Shown here piece by piece: positions 55,614-64,000 of a stretch of 64,000 nucleotides of DNA; position 1 is the first letter of the stretch, and each line of letters starts with the position of its first letter. Position numbers and translations under genes: made by a program. This DNA comes from Streptomyces sp. GKU 895 (GTDB lineage Bacteria; Actinomycetota; Actinomycetes; Streptomycetales; Streptomycetaceae), in the NCBI GenBank assembly GCA_002027195.1, contig MWJO01000023.1, positions 1-64,000 of the forward strand. The letters run 5' to 3'. The notes below the pieces were generated by a model. The model had not been told where the DNA came from and ran no database searches. It worked only from the letters and a program-made list of their open reading frames with translations.

Positions 55614-55974
55614 CGTGCCACTCGTCATCGAGGGCCCGTGAGGCCGGATGGGTGCAGCGGGAGTACCCGCTCCCCCGTTATCTCCTTCGCAGTCCCGCAA
55701 GAGGACCGCTGGCCTCCGGGTCCGGCATGACTGGTCCCCCTGTCGAACGGACGACCTGGGGGTGGTATCACCGGGCTCGAGAGGCGCTGTTGGAACGCTG
55801 ACGAGAGGTCCGAATACCCCGCCGAGCGCAAGACCCGTCCGAACGCGGGCGGCAGGTCTGCATAACGTGGATGAGCGCACGACGCCAACTCCCAGGCCAG
55901 CAGGCACGACATCCGTCCGGGAGGATGGCGAGACAGGCGTCTTCCTCAGCCTGACGTAGGCAAGACGACGCGCG
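55614..55974. other. Intergenic region
   Basis: About 360 bp with no supported gene. Frames on both strands look like noise. Confidence 0.3.
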
Positions 55975-56159
55975 ATGTTCTTGCCCGCGTTCGCCGCCCT
56001 GCGCGAACCCGCCTCCCGCACCTACTACGAGCGAACGCCGGGCCCGCGGAAAGGCCCACACGGGCACTTCTCCGCCTGGCCTGTCAGCGGATCAACGTGC
56101 TGTGCGCGATGCTCCGCGACGGCACTATCTACGAACCCAGAACCCCACGCCTCGCTTGA
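55975..56159 (+). pseudogene. IS110-family transposase, C-terminal scrap
   Basis: LPAFAALREPASRTYYERTPG in one frame and LACQRINVLCAMLRDGTIYE in another, ending RTPRLA at TGA 56157, match the end of IS110 transposases (xRxxVLxAMLRDGxxYEP). One shift between them; the N-terminal DEDD domain is absent. Confidence 0.6.
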
Positions 56160-56266
56160 CGAAAGGCATAGGGCCACCCCCCTCAGCACCCTCGCCGCCG
56201 CGTTGGCCCAGGTCGGCGGATCACAGTCGCTCCGGGCGGCCGCTACCGTTCATTAGAGTGGCCCTC

Positions 56267-56731
56267 ATGGACATGCGGAGAATCGTCGCCGTGCTGGCTG
56301 AAGAGGCCGAACAGCAGATTCAGAGCCAGGTGTGGAAGCTCACCGCGAGCGACCGCACACTCGCCCTGGACACCGAGGCCCGCTTGCGCGACGTTGTCGG
56401 CCCGCTGGACGCACAGGAGGCCTTGCCGACGATCAAGCGGCTCGAACACCTGCGCGAAACCCTCGCCATCCTGGCCATATCGCTCGCTCGCACGCACGGC
56501 CGTCTCGCTTGGTTTCTCTCCGGCGCCCTGAACGCGCTCGAACCGGTCCTGCGCTGGCGGGCCCTGCCGTCTGAGGGGGGCGGCACGTTCGGCACTGTTC
56601 TGCCGCGTCCTGAGGAATATGCAGAGGCGGAGGACGCCGTCCGCCGACTCCAGGACGCCCTCGCTCAGATCACCGTCAAGTCAGTCGACCTCGGTAGCGC
56701 TCACCCAGATCAGCATGTTGACGAGGCTTGA
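56267..56731 (+). CDS. Hypothetical alpha-helical protein
   Basis: 154 residues from ATG 56267, intact, with good codon bias. All helical by eye: MDMRRIVAVLAEEAEQQIQS, LDAQEALPTIKRLEHLRETL, then LAWFLSGALNALEPVLRW and an acidic C-terminal helix. No family, signal or membrane segment recognised. Confidence 0.55.
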   Translation: MDMRRIVAVLAEEAEQQIQSQVWKLTASDRTLALDTEARLRDVVGPLDAQEALPTIKRLEHLRETLAILAISLARTHGRLAWFLSGALNALEPVLRWRALPSEGGGTFGTVLPRPEEYAEAEDAVRRLQDALAQITVKSVDLGSAHPDQHVDEA

Positions 56732-57445
56732 GTACAGAATCAACGCCGAGCTGCCTGCCCCGGCAGGTCAGCGGAATTTAGTGGAACCGGGCCCCGTCCA
56801 CGAGCGCCATGAGGATGTGCTGGTAGTCCACCGACAGCACCGACCACGCAGGCCCTTGCCGGCAGCCGACAACTGACGCGTCCGCGACCTTCACCACTCC
56901 TATCCCCGACATGCCCATTCGGTGATCCCGACGGAACATGGCCGCCGCCCGCCACTTCCACGCCCGCGAAGGCCGCCTGTGTGTACCGCGCCAGCGCCGC
57001 GAGGACGTCGACGGCGAGCTGGGCTGGATGGAGTCCGACGGCACACATGGTCGAGGGGGTACATCGAGTGCACCGCACCGAGCGCACCGGAGTCGACCGT
57101 CCCTCCCTGCGGGCCGCGCGTCGTGTCGCGGTCGCAGACCGTGGCCGAGGTCGGGCTCCTGATGGTGCTGGTCGACCGGACTGGCCGGGGCGGCGGTCGG
57201 CGTCTTCCGGTACTTCCGGTACCACGTCACCGATCCTCCGCCCCGGCCGCGCCGGGGGTTTCTTCGTCTTCGACGTGGGCCCTCCAGGCATGGCGGTCGG
57301 AGGGTCATTCCGTCAGCGCCGATGTGTTCAGGCTCGTCCGCGCGGAGTGAGACCTGGTGGTGTCGGTGGGCTGGGAAGGGACCAGCAGGACTTCCGCACC
57401 GGCCGGTTCGTCGTCGACGACCCGGGTGGGAACCTGGGCACTCGG
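56732..57445. other. Gene-poor region with a helicase-associated-domain remnant
   Basis: Apart from the short remnant at 56938-57060, no frame is convincing. It is the 3' flank of the GH5 cellulase gene; no strong terminator was found. Confidence 0.35.
56938..57060 (+). pseudogene. Helicase-associated (HA) domain scrap
   Basis: MAAARHFHAREGRLCVPRQR and EDVDGELGWMESDG resemble one repeat of the HA domain (AAAxxFHAREGHLxVPRxHxExVDG), which occurs in tandem at the C-terminus of some Streptomyces helicases. Third codon positions are almost all G or C here. Only about 40 residues remain. Confidence 0.45.
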
Positions 57446-58942
57446 TTATGGGGTCGAGTAGGGGTCTTGGCTGATCAGGTGCGCCTTCAGGCCCTCTCCG
57501 ACGCCGGGTTCCGGGGTGCCCGCCCAGTCCTTGATGAGCACGCCACCACTGCTGCAGCCCCAGGGGTTCCAGGTCCACGCGAGATAACTCATGTTGCGCG
57601 CGTCGGCCCAGTCCACCAACTGCTGCATGTAGTCGAAGCCGCAGTTGTCCTGGCCGAACTCACCGATGACGACCGGAACTTGTTGTGCAAGCGGTGCGAC
57701 CTGGCTGTCCCAGCAGGACACTGTCGCACAGGCGTTGAAGCTGTACGAATGCCAGGACGCGGCGAGGTTGTTGAGCGGGTCGTTCGGCATGTGCGTCAGC
57801 CACTCGCGCATGTCGTTGGCCCACTCAAGGCCACCCAGCATGAGGACGTTGGTCGCGCCGGTGGCCCGGACCGCGTCGACCATGTCCTGCATGCCGGCCG
57901 TCTCGTACGGCAGGCCCGTGCAGGTGCCGCCGTCGCGCCAGCACTGCCAGCCGACGGTCTTGTCCCAGTCGGCGGCGATCTCCGGGTACGGCTCGTTGAA
58001 CAGATCGAAGACGACGGCGTCATTGCCCTTGAAGGCGCCTGCGACACCGGTCCAGAACTGGGGGGCGTACTGCGCGTCCGGCATGGGTTTCTGGCAGGTC
58101 GCGGTGGCGTCCTTGCAGTGCCAGTCCGGCCCGTTGGTATAGGCGCCCCGCGTCCAGTGCAGGTCGAGGATCGGGGTGATGCCATTGGCGACCAGCAGGT
58201 TGACGTAATCCTTGACGCCCTGCTGGTAAGCGGCCCCCTTGGGCGAGCCGTTGAGGCCGAGCCAGCATTCCTCGTTCAACGGCACACGTACGGCGTGGAT
58301 GTTCCAGGTCTTCATCGCGTCGACGGAAGCCTGGTCGACCGGGCCGCCGTCCCACAGTCCCTTGCCCTGAACACAGGCGTATTCACCGCTGGAGCGGTCC
58401 ACGCCCAGCAGCCGGTACGGCTTGCCGCTCGCGGTGACGATCTTGTTGCCGGAAACCTTCAGCTCCGGGGCGGGACCGCTGGGACTGGCGGTCGGAGTGG
58501 TGGTGGGGCTGGGGGGCGGGGATGTCACCGAGCCGGTGCAGGTCACGCCGTTGAGCGCAACCGACGCGGGTTGCGGATTGGCACCCTTCCACGCGCCGTT
58601 GAACCCGATGGATGCCGACCCGCCCGTGTCCAGCGTCCCGTTCCAGTCGAGGTTGGTGGCGGACACGTGGGTTCCGGACTGTGTCCAGGTGGCACTCCAG
58701 CCGTTGGTGACCTTCTGGTCGGAGTTCGGGAAGTCGAAGGTCGCGGTCCACCCTCGCACGGGGGAGCCGAGATTGGTGATGGCCAGGTCCGCGGTGAACC
58801 CTCCCGGCCATTCGCTCTGCACCTTGTACGTGACCGAGCAGCCGGTGGCGGCTGCCGATGCGGGCAGGGTGGCGAGGGCAAGGCCGCCCAGGATCAGTGC
58901 ACCGGCGGCGCCGGCGGCTATCAAGGTGTGACGACGTTTCAC
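57446..58942 (-). CDS. Secreted CBM2-GH5 endoglucanase
   Basis: GTG 58942 behind AGGGAG gives 498 residues. A signal peptide ends at LPASAA. CBM2 is at about 36-135 (CSVTYKVQSEWPGGFTADLA, WTATFDFPNSDQKVTNGWSA). A Pro/Ser/Thr linker precedes a GH5 catalytic domain from ~160, with HAVRVPLNEECWLG, the acid/base Glu in FDLFNEPYPE, and the nucleophile Glu in VVIGEFGQDNCG. Cleaves internal beta-1,4-glucosidic bonds of cellulose outside the cell. Third gene behind the CebR-like box. Intact, unlike the two genes before it. Confidence 0.93.
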   Translation of the reverse strand: MKRRHTLIAAGAAGALILGGLALATLPASAAATGCSVTYKVQSEWPGGFTADLAITNLGSPVRGWTATFDFPNSDQKVTNGWSATWTQSGTHVSATNLDWNGTLDTGGSASIGFNGAWKGANPQPASVALNGVTCTGSVTSPPPSPTTTPTASPSGPAPELKVSGNKIVTASGKPYRLLGVDRSSGEYACVQGKGLWDGGPVDQASVDAMKTWNIHAVRVPLNEECWLGLNGSPKGAAYQQGVKDYVNLLVANGITPILDLHWTRGAYTNGPDWHCKDATATCQKPMPDAQYAPQFWTGVAGAFKGNDAVVFDLFNEPYPEIAADWDKTVGWQCWRDGGTCTGLPYETAGMQDMVDAVRATGATNVLMLGGLEWANDMREWLTHMPNDPLNNLAASWHSYSFNACATVSCWDSQVAPLAQQVPVVIGEFGQDNCGFDYMQQLVDWADARNMSYLAWTWNPWGCSSGGVLIKDWAGTPEPGVGEGLKAHLISQDPYSTP

Positions 58943-59134
58943 CTGATCTCCCTGTTGCATAAGGGATCGATGAGCTCGATACCCATCTGATTGACGGACG
59001 GGTGAGCCAGGGGCCCAGGCCGAGGGCCGGCAGTTGACCGGTCCACCCGGCGGGTGCTGCGCGCCGTACGGATCGAGGAATCGACAACTGTCGCGCGCTC
59101 AGGTCCTGTCGTCCCGGCACGTTGCATGCGGGCG

Positions 59135-60306
59135 TCAGCAGCCGATCGGTGAGGAGCCCAGGGCCACGTCGTCGAACCAGAGAGTGTCGTCCCCGGTGCC
59201 GTAGCTCTCCCAGCCCAGGCGCAGGCCGGTGGGGCGGGGAGGGGTCCGGCGGGCGAGCCACTGTCCGTCGACGTTCTGGGTCGGCACCCCGTCCACCTGC
59301 AGTCCGGCGATCTCCTGGTCGTCGACCCAGGTGCGCATGGACTGGGTGGTGGTGTCGATCTGGTACCGCAGGCACAGCCACCGGCCGGTCGCCAGCGGGG
59401 TGCTGAGAGCGACACCCGCCGGGCTCTGTTCCGGAAGCGTCGCGTCGTCACTCTCGCGGTTCCACTGCAGCGCGCCGTTCTGCCCGCCGACGCGCAGCGC
59501 CTTGCCGCCCTGTGAGGCGTCCGGCATGGACACGAAGGTGACGTGGTCGAGGGGCAGGGCGGTCGTGTGCCGGACCCGCATCCGCACGTACACCACGGGC
59601 CCGACGGAGGACAGGTCGCGGGTGGAGGCTGCGAAGACGTGGTTGCAGTAGCCTGCGCCGCCGTCGACGCGCAGCGACCTGGTGCCGCTGTAGGCGACGG
59701 ACGTGTCGACGCTGACCTTCCACGTTCCCTGGCAGTCGGGTGCCGTGGTGTGCCAGGCGCCCGAGGGCACGGTGCCGCTCTGGTCCTCGAAGTCGGAGCA
59801 GATGGCCGCCCCGGTCCGGCGCATTCGGCCGGCGCCGTGACCGTCGGTGTCGGTGTCGGCGTCGGCGTGGGAGTCGCGGTTCCGCCGCACGCAGCGCCGT
59901 TGAGGGCGAAGGCGGTGGGGGCGGGGTCGGTGGTGCGCCAGGTGCCCTGCAGGCCGAAGTCCACGGTCCCGCCGGTGGCGAGCGCGGCATTGTGTGCGGC
60001 GTTAACGGCGGTCACCGCGTTGCCCGACTGGGTGACCTGCGCGTTCCAGGCGGACGTGACCTGCTGGTCGCCGCCGTAGGCCCATTCCAGCCGCCAGCCG
60101 TTCAGGGCGGCGCCGAGATTCGTGACGCGGATCTGGGCGGTGAAGCCGCCGGACCACTCGTTGGTGGTGTACGTGACCGTGCAGCCCGTCACCGCGCCCT
60201 GTGCGCGCGACGTCGCCAGCACGGGAAGGGCAACCGCCACCACGGTCAGCACCAATGCCCACAGCGGCAGCTGGTGGCGGCGCACGCGTAATGAAGTCAT
60301 GGCCAT
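59135..60306 (-). pseudogene. Secreted CBM2 + Cip1-like protein, one frameshift
   Basis: ATG 60306 (MAMTSLRVRRHQLPLWALVL) encodes a signal peptide, a CBM2 (CTVTYTTNEWSGGFTAQIRV to ALNGAACGG) and a TPTP linker. Near 59828 the frame shifts by one base into AAICSDFEDQSGTVPSGAWH, YSGTRSLRVDGGAGYC, VVYVRMRVRHTTALPLDHVT and LRLGWESYGTGDDTLWFDD, ending at 59135. This is the beta-jelly-roll pattern of Cip1-like proteins, related to fungal Cip1, found with cellulases. Starts 20 bp after the expansin gene. Activity uncertain (lyase or non-catalytic). Confidence 0.7.
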
Positions 60307-60326
60307 GATCACTCTCTCGACGGGGG

Positions 60327-61633
60327 TCAGGACGCGGTGCACAGGAGGGTGCCGAGGTCTCGGTCGTCGCCGTTGAGCGTCATCCCCCAGGTCGTCGATG
60401 CGCCCGGGGCCAGGGAGCCGTTGTAGGAGGCGTTGTGCACGGTGGTGGCGGGGCGGGACGGATCCACCACCGCGTTCCAGCGGTTCGCCACGGTCACACC
60501 GCCCGGCAGGGTGTGGTGTACCGACCAGCCGGTGACCGCCCGGGACCCGGTGTTGGTGACCGTCACGTCGGCCTGGTACCCGCCCTGCCATGAGCCGGTC
60601 AGCTTCCACTGCGCCGTGCAGGCGGTGTCGCCGGAGGGGCTCGGCGCGGGAGTGGGAGGCGGTGTCCCGCCAGAGGTGTCAGTGGCGTAGGGGACGGCGG
60701 TGTAGTCCTGCGCGCAGCCTCCCGCGCAGCCCGACGGCAGCGAGAAGGAGTACGTACGGCCGCCGCCCAGCCAGGCGTCGGCGGCGTCGCGGATCCGTAT
60801 GGTGAAGTCGCTTCCGCCGGAGGCCGTCGCGCCGATGACGTAGGACTGCCCCATGTCGCTGTTCATGACGGCGTCGGTCCAGGTGCCGTTCGCCAGGTAC
60901 TGGATGCCGTGGACGCCGTTGGGCAGATGGGAGACGGCGATGGCGGGCCAGTACCGCTGGGCCCCCTTGAGGAAGCCGATACGGATGTCGCCGCTGTAGT
61001 CCGGGGCCGGGACGAAACTCCAGGAGACATGACGGTTGTTCCAGCGGCCCGGGTACATCGTCCCCACCGGGGTGCCGCCGATCCGGAAGCGGTTGAGGGA
61101 GTCGGTCGCCAGGTCGAGGTGGTTGGGGTCGTCCCGGCACCAGGCGTTGGAATCGGCGCAGCTGTCTGCGACAAGCATGGTCAGGGTGGCCCCGTTGTAC
61201 TGGTCGGCCGCCCAGGAGCCGTTGCGGCAGAAGGGCTGCCCCTGCGCGCCGTCGTTGGTGCCGGTGCAGTAGTCCCCGATGGTGACCTTGACCCAGCGGC
61301 CGCAGTTGCGGCCGTTGTCGAAGGCGCCCTTGATCGATGCGCGCGAGTCCGGCACCGGGCGGGGGTAGGCGCCCGAGTAGTCGCCGGGCGTGTTGAACAC
61401 GTTGAGCGCCACGAAGTCCTGGCTGTCCAGTTCGCGCTGCGGCAGACCGCAGCCGCCGTAAGGGCTCCCGAGCCCGTCGAAATGGGTCGCGTTGCCCAGG
61501 ACCTCAGTGGCGGCGACGCTCGCGGCGGGCGGCTGGGCGGCCGCGCCACGACGGCAGTCGCGGCGCAGCAGAGCGCCGCGAGCAACGTGGCGATACGCCT
61601 TCGGGCGGGCGAGCGGGGCCGAGGAAGCTGCAT
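60327..61633 (-). CDS. Secreted expansin-CBM2 protein, frameshift after the signal peptide
   Basis: ATG 61633 gives MQLPRPRSPARRRIATLLAA, a signal peptide. One shift near 61535 leads to ATEVLGNATHFDGLGSPYGG and the intact rest. A double-psi barrel domain has DNGRNCGRWVKVTIGDYC, LVADSCADSNAWCRDDPNHL and DLATDSLNRF, with the conserved expansin Asp in HLDL. The beta-sandwich D2 (CBM63-like) spans VSWSFVP to TYSFSLPSGC. A linker and C-terminal CBM2 follow (CTAQWKLTGSWQGGYQADVT). Expansins loosen cellulose without hydrolysis. First gene of the cellulose operon, about 90 bp from the CebR-like box. Confidence 0.8.
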
Positions 61634-61723
61634 GGGGATCCGCCTTCTTCGTGACGGGGCGCCGTGTCGTTCGTGCGGGACCTCTCTGAGGGTGAGGGGA
61701 GCGAGCGCTGGAGCGCCTTCACT

Positions 61724-61738
61724 GTGGAGCGCTCCCAC
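61724..61738. promoter_or_regulatory. CebR-like box with one base missing
   Basis: GTGGAGCGCTCCCAC matches GTGG(G)AGCGCTCCCAC, the extended CebR palindrome, except for one absent G. It lies 91 bp upstream of the expansin start. The loss may be a mutation that weakens repression or another indel of the kind seen across the window. Confidence 0.6.
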
Positions 61739-61856
61739 ACCTTGTATCCGGGACTGTAGAAGAGGGCCATGACCCTGACAAGGGGTCGCGTATACGTCGG
61801 AGTTTTCACCGTGTCCGGGCGGGGCGGGGACGTACCCGGGTCCGACGGGAGCGGAG

Positions 61857-62154
61857 TCAGCGGAGGTTCCGCTTCTGCCGGGAGTCTTTGACCTCGCGAG
61901 GCTCCAGGTCCGGCTGGAAGGCGAAGTCGTACTCGTCGAGTGTCTTGTCGTGTGGGAGCCGGGAGCCGCAGACCCTGGCGGAGGCGACGGTCGTCGCGGA
62001 CGGCGAGTTCCTCGGACAGCACCAGGTCGAGAAGTCGGGGTGGCCATCTTTCCTTCGTCAGCCCGCCGGAGGTACTCGTTGACGGTCTCGGTCAGGTGGG
62101 CAGGCCGAGCTTGCCGGTCGTGGTGCGGATGTGGGTGCTGACCGGCTCGCTCAA
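61857..62154 (-). pseudogene. IS21-family IstB helper ATPase, fragment
   Basis: Read in the minus direction from about 62154: VSTHIRTTTGKLGLPT, HLTETVNEYLRRADEG, LLDLVLSEELAVRDDRRLRQ and RLPHDKTLDEYDFAFQPDLE, ending EPREVKDSRQKRNLR at 61857. This is the IstB N-terminus in four frames. The P-loop ATPase domain is absent. A dead remnant lying upstream of the cellulose operon. Confidence 0.6.
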
Positions 62155-62443
62155 GACGTTTCCCTCACCCTCGGGTGGGTTGTGAAGGGGCGGCCTTCGG
62201 TCAGCTCGTCATAGACCGACAACGACTGATCCTCCTCGGCGAGCGCTTCCGGAAACTGCGGTGCCGTCACGTTCGTCGCTCGGCGTCATCGACGATCCCT
62301 TCTGCCCGGACCCGCCAAGCACCGGGCGCCGTCGATGAATTGTGGACATGGGATGGTCGTGACGGGGAAATCGGACACAGAAGCCAACAGTGAGAAGCCG
62401 AGCGGTCCATCCGGTCCGCGCAAGCGACAACTGGGAGTGTCCA

Positions 62444-62731
62444 ATGGCGAGTTACGGCGGATCTTCTGCCGCGTCCTCGAGTTCGCGCACCAATGGTCTG
62501 GCGATCGCGAGTCTGTGCTGCGGTATCGTCGGCCTGTTCATCCTGAACATCATTCTGGGTCCCTTGGCCATCATTTTCGGAGCTGTCGCCCGCCGCCAGG
62601 CTGCGGTCAAGACGGGCGCGGGAATGGCAAAGGCCGGAATCATCCTCGGTATCGTCGACGTGGTTCTGTGGCTGGTGCTCCTGATCGTGGCCGCCAACAA
62701 CGGGGGATTCGGCTGGTACGTCGGCGGCTGA
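62444..62731 (+). CDS. DUF4190 small membrane protein
   Basis: ATG 62444 with GGGAG seven bases upstream gives 95 residues. A Ser-rich N-terminus, then two transmembrane helices (LCCGIVGLFILNIILGPLAI and GIVDVVLWLVLLIVAANNG) linked by IIFGAVARRQA and KAGIILG. This is the DUF4190 hairpin (GxxxGxIxxGxxAR..IK..G...A..G..LG). Function unknown; probably a small envelope protein. Confidence 0.85.
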   Translation: MASYGGSSAASSSSRTNGLAIASLCCGIVGLFILNIILGPLAIIFGAVARRQAAVKTGAGMAKAGIILGIVDVVLWLVLLIVAANNGGFGWYVGG

Positions 62732-63341
62732 CGCTCCGACCTCACGGGTCCGCCGGGCCGGAGGTGGTGCCGGTCGACCAAGTGGCGGCGTCGAGCCGGA
62801 ACAAGGCCGGTGCACGTGCCGGGGCGTGTGCGCCAAACAGGCTGCAATATGCCGCACGCAGAACGCCTCGATGCCATTGGCGGACGCATAGGACCGCCGA
62901 ATTCCGCACCACGCAGGGGGCCGTGACCCGCCTTGACGGGCAAGGTCGTGGCCCCCGCCGTTTTCGCCAGGCGTACGTGCGCCAGGAAATCAAAAGAGGT
63001 ACTTCCGCCGCCTGTTCGAGGCAGTCCTGACAGGGGACATGCGGATCACGACGGACCTGTTGTGCCGTGACGAATGTTCGGGGAGAAGAAACAGCGACGG
63101 CCCAATGCCGTTGGATTTGGCATCCGTTGGGGTTGAAGGCGCAATAGCCCGCCTGTGGCGCTGATCCCCACCAGCGAGGGAACCGTGGCACAGGCCGGGC
63201 GTACGACGAGGCCGCACCGTGCCGAGCGGTTCACGCCACCGTCCCGGACTCCGTTCGTTGCCGCGGATCCAGCGGCACAGGGTCCCGCACTCGGCGAGTT
63301 CCAGGGCCTTCCGGTGGCCGGACGCAGAGCGCTGTCGGCGC
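62732..63341. other. Intergenic region with hairpin
   Basis: About 610 bp. The hairpin at 62916-62956 is listed separately. Short overlapping frames on both strands have no family signal. Confidence 0.35.
62916..62956. terminator. Hairpin, possible terminator of the DUF4190 gene
   Basis: GGGGGCCGTGACC (62916-62928) pairs with GGTCGTGGCCCCC (62944-62956) except at two internal positions, 185 bp after the DUF4190 stop. Confidence 0.5.
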
Positions 63342-63695
63342 TCAGTAGCCGGGCGGGATCCGGTCCTGCGGCTCGTCAGCCACCTCTGCCGCGGCGTCCT
63401 GCCGTTGCGCCCGCCCGGCCACGGCCGGGTCGGCCGAGTCCGCGACCAGCTGCGCGACGCGCAGGGTGCAGTCCCACTCCGACAGCTTGCCCCTGATCAC
63501 GACCCGGTAGGTCTCGTGGTCGGCGAAGCGGTACACCTGGCGCCGCTTCTCGATGATGTTCTTGCTCGGTACATACGTGTGCAAGGCAGCGCGGAGTGCG
63601 GTCAGTGCCTGCTCCTTCGTCTCCAGGTCTCGGCGGATGAACTCGGTCCGGTGCACGTCGCTGTAGTACTCCGCGATCACTACCCACTCGCCCAT
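63342..63695 (-). CDS. Hypothetical protein
   Basis: ATG 63695 behind GGGGGAG gives 117 residues. A compact alpha/beta start, MGEWVVIAEYYSDVHRTEFI, then KEQALTALRAALHTYVPSKN, QVYRFADHETYRVVIRGKLS and a charged disordered tail. It resembles small actinomycete proteins with one beta-alpha-beta fold; no function known. Confidence 0.7.
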   Translation of the reverse strand: MGEWVVIAEYYSDVHRTEFIRRDLETKEQALTALRAALHTYVPSKNIIEKRRQVYRFADHETYRVVIRGKLSEWDCTLRVAQLVADSADPAVAGRAQRQDAAAEVADEPQDRIPPGY

Positions 63696-63888
63696 CCGCT
63701 CCCCCTCGCAGTCGCCGCCAGTCAGCCACAGGATCGGACCGCGCAGCAAGGGTCCTGCACGCGCCGCTCCGCAAGGACTTCTCGGTGTCGCTGCGGCGTC
63801 GCGGACACACCGGTCGTACGGGCGGCCACGAGGTCCGTGACCGCCCGCCGACCGCCACAGCACACCCTGTTGGGCGGGGCTTGTCGGG

Positions 63889-64000
63889 TCAGGGCTTGCC
63901 GGAGTAGACGACGCCGACCAGGTTCTGGGCGGCAGGGCCCCACACCTGGTCGTACAGCGAGGTGATGACGCCGAGCGTGTGCAGCAGCCGAGCGGTCGCG
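63889..64000 (-). CDS. C-terminal end of a gene cut by the window edge
   Basis: The open frame enters from the right edge and ends at TGA 63889-63891. The 36 visible residues (ATARLLHTLGVITSLYDQVW to LVGVVYSGKP) have strong G/C third positions. No family can be named from this piece. Confidence 0.55.
   Translation of the reverse strand, partial: ATARLLHTLGVITSLYDQVWGPAAQNLVGVVYSGKP

Overview
The window looks like a piece of a Streptomyces (or very close actinomycete) chromosome, probably an arm or other accessory region. It is G+C-rich with strong third-position G/C bias and frequent GTG starts. It carries families typical of that genus: XRE/DUF5753 regulators with DUF397 partners, NB-ARC/TPR proteins, CBM2 and CBM32 secreted glycan enzymes, DUF6585, DUF6924, and IS30/IS5/IS110/IS21 remnants. 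No rRNA, tRNA or CRISPR array was seen.

Layout. 1-1.9 kb: two tandem helix-turn-helix proteins, then a 36-bp inverted repeat enclosing a dense cluster of TGCGCA palindromes, ending at a UvrA-like fragment. 2.1-7.3 kb: a LacI/CebR-like repressor with palindromic operators in front of a secreted CBM32-CBM32-GH16 beta-glucanase, a CBM6-DUF1996 protein and a DUF305 lipoprotein. 8.1-9.7 kb: a possible SPFH-like protein with a membrane partner. 9.8-12.8 kb: a broken NB-ARC/TPR protein and a small membrane partner. 13-19.5 kb: IS fragments, an XRE/DUF397 pair, a crystallin-like secreted protein and several decayed genes. 19.6-21.9 kb: a second broken XRE-NB-ARC-TPR regulator. 22.4-28.3 kb: a well-preserved cassette of VTC-type polyphosphate polymerase, DUF4956 membrane protein, CotH-kinase protein, response regulator and histidine kinase.

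30.6-36.8 kb is the strongest candidate for an undescribed system: a 1379-residue CHAT protease-STAND NTPase-TPR protein, divergent across 61 bp from a small zinc-ribbon protein and a multi-pass membrane protein with a SAF-like C-terminus. 38.8-41.9 kb encodes a large secreted FG-GAP protein. 42.5-43.7 kb holds an ethylene-forming-enzyme homologue with a perfect TetR-type palindrome upstream. 44-52.9 kb carries a DUF6585 protein, an M1 metallopeptidase, a GNAT protein, a MarR regulator with a hydrolase, and an SDR/Atu4866 operon divergent from an XRE regulator. 53.1-55.6 kb encodes two tandem membrane-anchored modules with a TIR-like pattern. 57.4-61.7 kb is a cellulose-attack operon (expansin-CBM2, CBM2-Cip1-like, CBM2-GH5) behind a CebR-like box that lacks one base. 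The right end has a DUF4190 protein, small hypotheticals and a gene cut by the window edge.

A striking property of the whole window is the number of otherwise good genes broken by single or double small indels (about 15 cases). Either this is a real pseudogene-rich region or the sequence has a raised indel error rate. Every frameshift reported here should be read with that in mind.
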